Shown piece after piece: positions 1 through 6,546 of a stretch of 24,317 nucleotides of DNA. Both the position numbers and the translations under genes were made by a program. Each line of letters opens with the position of its first letter. Positions within the stretch are counted from its first letter, which is position 1. The notes beneath the pieces are model-generated. The model was not told where the DNA came from, ran no database searches, and saw only the letters and a program-made list of their open reading frames with translations. The stretch comes from Pseudomonadota bacterium (GTDB lineage: Bacteria > Pseudomonadota > Alphaproteobacteria > Sphingomonadales > Sphingomonadaceae): NCBI GenBank assembly GCA_023416515.1, contig JAEZHP010000178.1:1-24317 (forward strand), given 5' to 3'.

Positions 1-110
1 GGGGGCCACCCTAAGGGTGGTGGAGGTGCTGTCCGAGACCCGCGTCATAGCCCCTCCACCGCCTTCGGCGGTCCCCCTCCCCATGAGGCTTCGCCTCACA
101 GGGAGGAACC
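1..110. repeat. REP-like hairpin element inside the dnaE2 frame
   Basis: Dense inverted repeats are visible. CCACCC (6-11) pairs with GGGTGG (15-20). GGTGGAGG (19-26) pairs with CCTCCACC (53-60). ACCGCC (58-63) pairs with GGCGGT (67-72) around a TTC loop. A compound hairpin has outer arms CCTCCC (76-81) and GGGAGG (101-106) and inner arms TGAGGC (84-89) and GCCTCA (93-98), again with a TTC loop. This resembles the short palindromic intergenic elements common in sphingomonad genomes (from memory, not searched). It ends next to sequence that encodes DnaE2. The left boundary may lie outside the window. The element contains no stop in the dnaE2 frame. Confidence 0.55.
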
Positions 111-954
111 ATTGCTCCCCATCCGCCTCGGGATGCGGATGGTGAAGGGGTTGTCCAACGTCCATGCGGCCAACATCCTCGCGGCGCGGCTGGAGCGGCC
201 GTTCGGGTCGGTCGAGGATGTGTGGCGGCGTTCGGGGGTGCCGGTGGCGGCGCTTGAGCGGCTTGCCGAGGCTGATGCCTTCGCCTCGCTTGGCCTCGAC
301 CGCCGCCAGGCCCTGTGGCGGGTGCGCGGGCTCGGCGAGAAGGTGCTGCCGCTCTTCGCCGCCATCGAGGCCCAGGAAGCGGAGCCGGCGGTCGCGCTCG
401 ATTCGATGACCGACGGGCGCGAGGTCGTCGAGGATTACCGATCGGTGCAGCTGTCGCTTCGCGCCCATCCCATCGTCTTCCTTCGCCCGGAGCTCGAGCG
501 GCGCGGAATCGTCCCCTGCTCGGCGCTCGGCCGGATCAAGGACGGTCGAAGGATCAAGCTGTCCGGGATCGTGCTCATCCGCCAGCGGCCGGGGACGACC
601 AACGTCACCTTCCTCACCATCGAGGACGAGACCGGGATCGCCAACATCATCCTGTGGAAGGACCGGTTCGAGGCACAGCGGCCGATCGTTATGTCGGCGC
701 CGATGATCGGAGTGACCGGGCTGGTGCAGCGTGAGGGCGACGTCATCCACGTGATCGGCGAGCGGCTCGAGGACCAGAGCGGCCTGCTCCACTCGGTCGG
801 CCGAATGCAGTTCCCGCACCGGTTCAGCCCTGCCGACGGTGCCAGGGGCGGCGGGGGCCGCGATCCGCGCGACGGGCCGCCTCGACCCGCGCTTCCGCTA
901 GCGCCGGGCGATCAGGAACCCAGGATCAGGGTGAAGTCGCGCGACTTCCACTGA
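1..954 (+). CDS. dnaE2: Error-prone DNA polymerase DnaE2 (ImuC), C-terminal part
   Basis: This is the C-terminal part of the DnaE2 family, the catalytic subunit of the ImuA/ImuB/DnaE2 mutasome that does damage-induced translesion synthesis. Frame 1 is open from base 1 to the TGA at 952-954. Recognisable protein begins near base 115 with RLGMRMVKGLS, a typical DnaE2 stretch. A helix-hairpin-helix region follows, then an OB-fold (KLSGIVLIRQRPGTTN, FLTIEDETG, NIILWK), and the family-typical end KSRDFH. The family is usually about 1,050-1,100 aa, so roughly the last 280 residues are here. A TTG at 112 could be read as a start, but homology points to a continuation of a longer protein. The ~37 codons before it come from the REP-like element and do not look like DnaE2. 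The gene may therefore carry an in-frame insertion, be broken, or sit at a sequence end. It converges on the GGDEF gene with 3 bases between them. Confidence 0.85.
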   Translation, partial: GGHPKGGGGAVRDPRHSPSTAFGGPPPHEASPHREEPLLPIRLGMRMVKGLSNVHAANILAARLERPFGSVEDVWRRSGVPVAALERLAEADAFASLGLDRRQALWRVRGLGEKVLPLFAAIEAQEAEPAVALDSMTDGREVVEDYRSVQLSLRAHPIVFLRPELERRGIVPCSALGRIKDGRRIKLSGIVLIRQRPGTTNVTFLTIEDETGIANIILWKDRFEAQRPIVMSAPMIGVTGLVQREGDVIHVIGERLEDQSGLLHSVGRMQFPHRFSPADGARGGGGRDPRDGPPRPALPLAPGDQEPRIRVKSRDFH

Positions 955-957
955 GGC

Positions 958-1569
958 TTAGAAGGATTTCGCCTTGCGCATGGTGAGCTCTCCCCGGCGG
1001 CAGACGTCCTCGACCGTGTCGCCGCGAAGGATGGTCGCGACCCCGATCGTCGCCCTGAGCTTCAAAGTGCCGCCGCCAAGATCGAGCGGATTATCCTCGA
1101 TGCAGCGGCCGATGCGTTCCGCGGTCTCGATCGCGCTGTCGGAATCGAGATGGTCGAGAACGATGGCGAATTCATCGCCCCCGACGCGAGCGGCGAAGTC
1201 GGTGCCGCGGATGAGCTCTTCTATCAGCTTGGCGACGTGGATAAGCGCGGCGTCACCTGCAACCTGACCATGGCGGGCGTTGATCGCCTCAAGGGCGTCC
1301 ACATCGAGGTAAAGAAGAGCGCCGGGCGTTCCGTGTCGGTTGGCCTGGCTGACCACTCGGTCGACCGCGCGCATGAAGGCGCCGCGGTTGGGAAGGCCGG
1401 TGAGCGCATCCTTCTCGGACAGGCGCTCCATCTCCTCGAGCCGAGTGCGAAGCTCGGCCATCGAGGCGCGGAGCAGGGCATTCTCGTCGCTGAGACGGCC
1501 GAGCTCAGCCTCGACGGCCGGAGTCAGTTCCTCGACCGGAATCCCGGAAATGCTGCCTTGAACGCTCAC
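958..1569 (-). CDS. GGDEF-domain protein, probable diguanylate cyclase
   Basis: A 203-aa protein that would make cyclic di-GMP from two GTP. Residues 15-52 are predicted coiled coil, with no membrane segment or sensor domain. The GGDEF domain runs from about residue 53 to the end. Visible motifs are DALTGLPNR, the metal-binding Asp in LYLDVD, N97 and D106 at the guanine-contact positions, and the signature GGDEF at 130-134. RGTD at 121-124, five residues before GGDEF, fits the product-inhibition I-site (RxxD). The protein stops right after the KAK of the terminal helix, so the usual Arg of the AKxxGR tail is absent. The start is GTG at 1569, with AGGAGGGG about 6 bases upstream. It is divergent from purE. 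The family call is safe; activity is uncertain because of the short end. Confidence 0.85.
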   Translation of the reverse strand: MSVQGSISGIPVEELTPAVEAELGRLSDENALLRASMAELRTRLEEMERLSEKDALTGLPNRGAFMRAVDRVVSQANRHGTPGALLYLDVDALEAINARHGQVAGDAALIHVAKLIEELIRGTDFAARVGGDEFAIVLDHLDSDSAIETAERIGRCIEDNPLDLGGGTLKLRATIGVATILRGDTVEDVCRRGELTMRKAKSF

Positions 1570-1703
1570 GTCGGCCCCTCCTGCCCAAACGGCTCGCCAA
1601 TCCTCTACGCCGCGCAGGGTTAAGGAGTGGGAAAGGCGGTCGTTGCAGGTCCGCCATCCCGCCGATAAGAAGCGCGCTCGGTTCCACGCACAGCCAGGTA
1701 AGC

Positions 1704-2192
1704 ATGTCTGAAGAGACGCCGCGCGTCGGCATCATCATGGGCAGCCGCTCCGATTGGGAGACGATGAGCCACGCCGCCGACATGCTGACGACCCTCGGGG
1801 TCGCTCATGAGGTTCGGGTGGTCTCGGCCCACCGAACGCCCCAGCGCCTCTACGACTACGCGACCGGCGCGGCCGACCGCGGACTCAAGGTGATCATCGC
1901 CGGCGCCGGCGGAGCGGCTCATCTGCCCGGAATGGCGGCATCGATGACGCCTTTGCCGGTGCTCGGGGTGCCGGTGGAGAGTCAGGCTTTGTCCGGCCTC
2001 GATAGCTTGCTGTCGATCGTCCAGATGCCGGCCGGAGTGCCGGTGGCCACTCTCGCGATCGGCAAGGCCGGAGCGGTCAATGCCGGCCTTCTCGCTGCCT
2101 CGATCCTCGCCACCAGCGACACCGAGCTGGGCGATCGGCTCGCGGCGTGGCGGCGCGAGCAAACCGACGCAGTCGCCGAAAGGCCGGAATGA
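1704..2192 (+). CDS. purE: N5-carboxyaminoimidazole ribonucleotide mutase PurE
   Basis: A 162-aa cytoplasmic enzyme of de novo purine synthesis that converts N5-CAIR to CAIR. It has the class I PurE pattern: GSRSDW at 13-18 for nucleotide binding, SAHRTP at 41-46 with the catalytic His43, and the loop GAGGAAHLPGM at 67-77. Length is normal for the bacterial single-domain enzyme. The ATG at 1704 has AGG about 7 bases upstream. No strong promoter was found in 1570-1703. The stop overlaps the purK start as ATGA (2189-2192), so the two are probably translationally coupled. Pairing with purK supports the N5-CAIR route. Confidence 0.96.
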   Translation: MSEETPRVGIIMGSRSDWETMSHAADMLTTLGVAHEVRVVSAHRTPQRLYDYATGAADRGLKVIIAGAGGAAHLPGMAASMTPLPVLGVPVESQALSGLDSLLSIVQMPAGVPVATLAIGKAGAVNAGLLAASILATSDTELGDRLAAWRREQTDAVAERPE

Positions 2193-3256
2193 CCGTCCCG
2201 CCTGGCTCGACCATCGGCATCGTCGGCGGGGGCCAGCTCGGCCGGATGCTGGCGATGGCGGCGGCGCAGCTCGGCTATCGGACCCATATCTACGCTCCCG
2301 ATGAAGCGCCGCCGGCCGCCGAGGTGTCGGCCGAGTTCACCCGCGGCGACTATGACGATGAGGAGGCGCTTGCCCGCTTCGCCCAAAGCGTCGACGTCGC
2401 GACCTACGAGTTCGAAAATATCGCGGCCGGGCCGCTCAGCGCGATCGCCGAACGGGTGCCCTTGTTCCCGCCGCGGCGGGCGCTGGAGACGGCTCAGGAC
2501 CGCCTCACTGAAAAGCAGTTCGCACGCGACCTTGGCGGCCGCCCTGCTCCGTTCGCGGCGGTGGACAGCCGCGAGGGCCTCGACCGCGCCATCGCCGAGA
2601 TCGGCCTACCCGCGATCCTCAAGACTCGGCGCTTCGGCTATGACGGCAAGGGCCAGGTGAAGATCGTCTCCAATGCCGAGGCTGACGACGCCTGGGCAGC
2701 GATCCATGGCGCTCCAGCTGTGCTCGAAGGCTTCGTCTCCTTTTCGGGCGAATTTTCGATCCTGCTGTGCCGGGGCAGCGGCGGTGAGACCATGTTTTGG
2801 GACGCCACCCGCAACACCCATGTGAAGGGCATCCTGCATCGAAGCGAGGCGCCTGCGGGGCCCGATCTCGCCAAGGCGGTTGCGGAGGGTTGCACCCTCG
2901 CGCGCCGTATCGCCGACGCCCTCGATTATGTCGGAGTGCTCGCGATCGAGTTCTTCGCGGACGGCGAGGGTGCGGTGTTCAACGAGATGGCGCCGCGAGT
3001 CCACAATAGCGGCCACTGGACGACCGAGGGGGCGCTGACCTCCCAGTTCGAGAATCATATCCGGGCGATCTGCGGCCTTCCGCTCGGTGCGACCGATCTC
3101 GTCGTGCCCCGGGTCGAGATGGAGAATCTGATCGGCGACGACGTCGAGCGCTGGCACGAGCTGCTCGCCGACCAAAGCGCGCACCTGCACCTTTACGGAA
3201 AGCGCGAGGCGCGGCCGGGGCGCAAGATGGGTCACGTCACCCGACTGATCGGCTGA
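2189..3256 (+). CDS. purK: N5-carboxyaminoimidazole ribonucleotide synthase PurK
   Basis: A 355-aa ATP-grasp enzyme that converts AIR, ATP and bicarbonate to N5-CAIR, the substrate of PurE. The N-terminus has the dinucleotide-like loop GIVGGGQLGRM. The ATP-grasp core follows: LKTRRFGYDGKGQ, the Glu-rich strand VLEGFVSFSGEFS, the metal-binding AIEFF, and FNEMAPRVHNSGHWT typical of PurK. The frame is open from 2147, but the ATG at 2189 is chosen because it overlaps the purE stop by 4 bases, has AAAGG just upstream, and gives the standard N-terminus. A bidirectional terminator lies 30 bases after the stop. Confidence 0.96.
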   Translation: MTVPPGSTIGIVGGGQLGRMLAMAAAQLGYRTHIYAPDEAPPAAEVSAEFTRGDYDDEEALARFAQSVDVATYEFENIAAGPLSAIAERVPLFPPRRALETAQDRLTEKQFARDLGGRPAPFAAVDSREGLDRAIAEIGLPAILKTRRFGYDGKGQVKIVSNAEADDAWAAIHGAPAVLEGFVSFSGEFSILLCRGSGGETMFWDATRNTHVKGILHRSEAPAGPDLAKAVAEGCTLARRIADALDYVGVLAIEFFADGEGAVFNEMAPRVHNSGHWTTEGALTSQFENHIRAICGLPLGATDLVVPRVEMENLIGDDVERWHELLADQSAHLHLYGKREARPGRKMGHVTRLIG

Positions 3257-3285
3257 GCCGGGTCCAGATAGCAGGCAAAGAAAAA

Positions 3286-3307
3286 GGCCGGGCGGTGAAG
3301 CCCGGCC
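3286..3307. terminator. Bidirectional rho-independent terminator between purK and the M16 gene
   Basis: A perfect 8-bp stem GGCCGGGC / GCCCGGCC surrounds a GGTGAA loop. On the minus strand it is followed by TTTTTCTTT, a strong U-tract for the M16 gene. On the plus strand it is followed by CTTCTCGTTT, a weaker one for purEK. It lies in the 73-base gap between two convergent genes, where such a signal is expected. Confidence 0.85.
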
Positions 3308-3329
3308 CTTCTCGTTTCAGTGGTCCGGA

Positions 3330-6300
3330 TTACCGGCCGCCGCGCTGGACGCAGCGGTCGGTGACCGTCCGGCTGCAAACCGGCAGCTGGCCGGTGGCCG
3401 GCCGCGGAGCCGCGGCGCGGGCCGGGGTCGGGGCGGTCAGCCGCATCTCCTCGATCGGCATCCCGAGCGACTCGAGCTGCGGGCGGATCCGAGCGGCGTC
3501 GCCAACCACGACCCAGACGAAGTCGTTGGGATCCACCTTCGAGCGGATCTCGCGATCCAGCTGCTGCGCAGTCATCGAGCGATAACGGTCAGCCACCGTC
3601 TCCCAGTAATTGTCCGGGCGGCGATAGAGGGCGTTGCTCTGAAGGGCGCCGAGCACCGCCGGCGACGTTTCGAACTGACCCGGCAGGGTACCGGTGCTTC
3701 CGGCGATCACGCGCTGAAGCTCGTTGGGCTGGACGCCCTGATCGCCGAAGAACAACCGAAGCTGCTCCTGGATCGCGCGGATCGAGTCACCGGTGCGGTC
3801 GGACTGGACAGGCGCCTGGATGATGTAGGGTACCTGATGCTCGCGCATTCCAACCGAGCCGCGGGCGCCATAGGACCAGCCGCGACGCTCGCGAAGCTCC
3901 ATGTTGATGCGGGCGAGGAAGTCGCCGCCCAACACCTGGTTGGCCGCGTTGAGCGCCAGGGTGTCGCTCGTCCCTTCGACGTCGAGCAGTTGCCCCGCGA
4001 GGATGATGCTCTGCGGCGACTGCGGACGATCGATGAGGACGATACGCGACCGGGTCTCCCGGCTGCGCTCGGGGAAGGTCTTCACTCCCCGAGGCACTGC
4101 AGGCGGAGCCCAGTTTCCAAGACGGCTCTCGAGCAGCGGGACGAGCTGGGCGAGCGGAAGGTCGCTGACCACGAAGATCTGGGCGTTGTCCGGACGGATC
4201 CAGGTCTGGTGGAAGCGAACCAGCTCGTCACGGGTGAGCGTCGAGACGACCTCGGGGCTGCCCGTGCCGGTGCCCGGCTTTCCGTAGGGATGCTGGTTTC
4301 CATACAGCACGACCGGAAGCGCGCGGGCGGCGAGCGCCCCCGGCTGGGTCAGCTCGGACGCGATCTGAGCGAGCTGCTGCTGACGAACCCGCTCCACCTC
4401 GGCCGGAGCAAAGGCGGGATTGCGGATGACGTCGGCGAGCAGATCGAGCGACGGCCCGAGATTCGGAGTGAGTGCCGACAGGCCGACCGTGGTGCGGTCG
4501 AGCGAGGCGCCGGTGAAGATGCTTGCACCGAGCCGCTCCTGAGCCTCAGCCAGCTGAGTGGAGTTGAGGCGGGTGGTGCCCTCTTCGAGCAGGTTGAGCA
4601 TCAGCGCCTGAGTGCCGAGCCGGTTGGCCGGATCAGCCGCGCTGCCGGCGTTGAACTCGACGGCGATGCGGGTGACCGGAACGACGGCGCGGCGGGCATA
4701 GACCACCTCGATGCCATTCGACAGGCGGGCGCGCTCGACATCGGGGAAGTCGAGGGTCGGAGGAGTTCCGATCGGCGGCAGCGGACGCTGCGTGGTCGGC
4801 TGCTGGCCGGCCTGCCCCTGCGCCTGAGCGTCGCTCCAGTGGACCGGGGCCAGCGGCTGCTCGCCGGGCTGCGGCGCGCGATAGTAGCGCGGACGCTGGC
4901 TGGGGGTGTTGACGTTGACGCCGGCGCGGTTGCCGCGTGCTCCCGGAGCCTCCTCATAAGCCTCGCGCTCGCCGGGGACGACCTTGAGCGCATAGACCGG
5001 GCGACGCAGCCAACGCTGCATGGCCGCGCGGACCTGCGCCGGAGTCACTCGGGCGAGCAGCTCGAGCTGGGTCTGGGCGAAGTTCGGATCGTTGGCATAG
5101 AGCATGCCCTCGGCGAGAGCGACGGCCTTGCCGCCGAAACCACCGACCTGCTCGAGCCCCTGAACGCGGCTCGACAGGATGCGCATCACCGCGCGGCGGA
5201 CCTCATCGTCGGTCGGGCCGCGAGTGACATAGTTGTTGATGATCTGATCGAGCCGGCGCGAGACCGCGTCGGCATCCTCGCCGGGCTTCACGTCCGCCTG
5301 CACTTCGAACAGGCTCACCCGGTGGAAATCCTGGATCGAGGCAGAAACGCGAACCGCGCTCTGCTCCTGACGGACCAGCTGATTGTCGAGGCGCGAACTG
5401 TCGAGGCCGCCGAGAATCATCGCTCCGACGCTGAGCGGGATGATGTCCTCGTGGAGAAGGCCGGGAACGACCCAGTCACGATACAGGCGCGTGTTGGCAA
5501 CCCGGTCGTGCATGGTCTGGTCGACGCGCCGCGGAAGAGTCGGGACGCTGGCCTGGGCCGGCTCGTTGACCGGACCGCGCGGAATGTCGCCGAAATAGCG
5601 CTCGACCAGAGGCCGGGCCTCGGCGGCGTTGATATCGCCGGCGAGCACGAGAACCGCGTTGTTCGGGCCGTAATTCTCGCGGAACCAGCCGCGCACGTCC
5701 TCGAGTGAAGCCGCGCTGAGGTCGGCCATCGAGCCGATCGTCGAGTGGCGATAGGGGTGCCCCTCGGGGAACAAGGCCTCGAGCTGAGCATATTCAACGA
5801 GACCGAACGGCTCGTTGTCACCCTGGCGCTTCTCGTTCTGGACGACGCCGATCTGGTTGGTCAGATTTTCCTGGGTGAGGGCGCCAAGCAGATGGCCCAT
5901 GCGGTCCGCTTCGAGGAACAGGGCCCGCTCAAGCGCCGGCCGAGGCACGGTCTGGAAGTAATTGGTCCGGTCGAACCAGGTGGTCCCGTTCAGGTCGGTG
6001 GCACCCATTGCGCGGGTATATTCGAAATATTCGCCCGGCGCGTTCTCGGAGCCGTTGAACATGATGTGCTCGAACAGGTGGGCGAAGCCGGTGCGACCGG
6101 CATTCTCGTCCTTCGAGCCGACATTGTACCAGATGCTGACCGCGACGACCGGCGCCTTGCGATCCTCGTGGACGACGACGCGCAGGCCGTTGTCGAGGGT
6201 GAAGGTCTCGTAGGGAATACGGACCTGGCGGACCAGCTCCTGCGGCGTTGCGGCCCCGGCGCCCGGCTGGGCGACGGCAGCCGTCGTCGACGTCGCGGTG

Positions 6301-6377
6301 GCGGCGTCCTCTGCGTAAGCGGGAGCGGCGAAGGCGACGCCCGCGACAAGCGCGAGCCGTAACAATGTGTGGCGCAT
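3330..6377 (-). CDS. Secreted two-module M16 family zinc metallopeptidase
   Basis: A 1015-aa exported protease of the pitrilysin/insulinase M16 family. These enzymes form clam-shells that degrade peptides; sphingomonads often carry such periplasmic copies. The N-terminus is a signal peptide (MRHTLLRLALVAGVAFAAPAYA). The first M16 module holds the inverted zinc motif HLFEH (H100, E103, H104) and the distal Glu in NEKRQ at about 182. A Pro/Gln-rich linker near residues 480-530 joins it to a second M16 module (LSNGIEVVYARRAVVPVTR) without the zinc motif, as usual for the non-catalytic half. The frame is open to a GTG at 6419, but the ATG at 6377 has GAGG 6 bases upstream and gives a clean signal peptide. 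It is divergent from clpB and ends at a strong terminator. The substrate is unknown. Confidence 0.9.
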   Translation of the reverse strand: MRHTLLRLALVAGVAFAAPAYAEDAATATSTTAAVAQPGAGAATPQELVRQVRIPYETFTLDNGLRVVVHEDRKAPVVAVSIWYNVGSKDENAGRTGFAHLFEHIMFNGSENAPGEYFEYTRAMGATDLNGTTWFDRTNYFQTVPRPALERALFLEADRMGHLLGALTQENLTNQIGVVQNEKRQGDNEPFGLVEYAQLEALFPEGHPYRHSTIGSMADLSAASLEDVRGWFRENYGPNNAVLVLAGDINAAEARPLVERYFGDIPRGPVNEPAQASVPTLPRRVDQTMHDRVANTRLYRDWVVPGLLHEDIIPLSVGAMILGGLDSSRLDNQLVRQEQSAVRVSASIQDFHRVSLFEVQADVKPGEDADAVSRRLDQIINNYVTRGPTDDEVRRAVMRILSSRVQGLEQVGGFGGKAVALAEGMLYANDPNFAQTQLELLARVTPAQVRAAMQRWLRRPVYALKVVPGEREAYEEAPGARGNRAGVNVNTPSQRPRYYRAPQPGEQPLAPVHWSDAQAQGQAGQQPTTQRPLPPIGTPPTLDFPDVERARLSNGIEVVYARRAVVPVTRIAVEFNAGSAADPANRLGTQALMLNLLEEGTTRLNSTQLAEAQERLGASIFTGASLDRTTVGLSALTPNLGPSLDLLADVIRNPAFAPAEVERVRQQQLAQIASELTQPGALAARALPVVLYGNQHPYGKPGTGTGSPEVVSTLTRDELVRFHQTWIRPDNAQIFVVSDLPLAQLVPLLESRLGNWAPPAVPRGVKTFPERSRETRSRIVLIDRPQSPQSIILAGQLLDVEGTSDTLALNAANQVLGGDFLARINMELRERRGWSYGARGSVGMREHQVPYIIQAPVQSDRTGDSIRAIQEQLRLFFGDQGVQPNELQRVIAGSTGTLPGQFETSPAVLGALQSNALYRRPDNYWETVADRYRSMTAQQLDREIRSKVDPNDFVWVVVGDAARIRPQLESLGMPIEEMRLTAPTPARAAAPRPATGQLPVCSRTVTDRCVQRGGR

Positions 6378-6492
6378 CGGCATCCTCAATTTTTTCCGAT
6401 GATTCAGGTGGCGAGACACTAACGTCGCGTTTGATCAAGGCAAGACGGATACGGGGTTTTTTCCGTGTCGCCTCAGAGCTGTACCGAACGCT

Positions 6493-6520
6493 CTTGTGTT
6501 GCACAATGGCAACACTACAT
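6493..6520 (+). promoter_or_regulatory. Candidate heat-shock (RpoH-type) promoter of clpB with an embedded inverted repeat
   Basis: CTTG at 6493-6496 and CTACAT at 6515-6520 are 18 bases apart, close to the alphaproteobacterial RpoH pattern CTTG-N17/18-CYTATNT. Between them is a perfect 7-bp inverted repeat, GTGTTGC (6496-6502), spacer ACAATG, GCAACAC (6509-6515), which reaches both elements. It is not the CIRCE sequence bound by HrcA. The clpB ATG is at 6547 with AGGGG (6537-6541) 5 bases upstream. RpoH control of clpB is established in related bacteria; the assignment here is by pattern only. Confidence 0.5.
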
Positions 6521-6546
6521 CGGGGCGAGACTAGGCAGGGGATGTC

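Noticed and set aside
1643..1664. Promoter for purE (TTGCAG and ATAAGA, 16 bases apart)
   Set aside because: Both boxes are weak matches, and the spacing is off optimum; not better than chance.
3837..5708. 623-aa open frame opposite the M16 peptidase gene
   Set aside because: Shadow of a recognisable peptidase in GC-rich DNA; no ribosome binding site or motif found.
6496..6515. CIRCE/HrcA operator upstream of clpB
   Set aside because: The dyad arms GTGTTGC/GCAACAC and the 6-base spacer do not match CIRCE (TTAGCACTC-N9-GAGTGCTAA).
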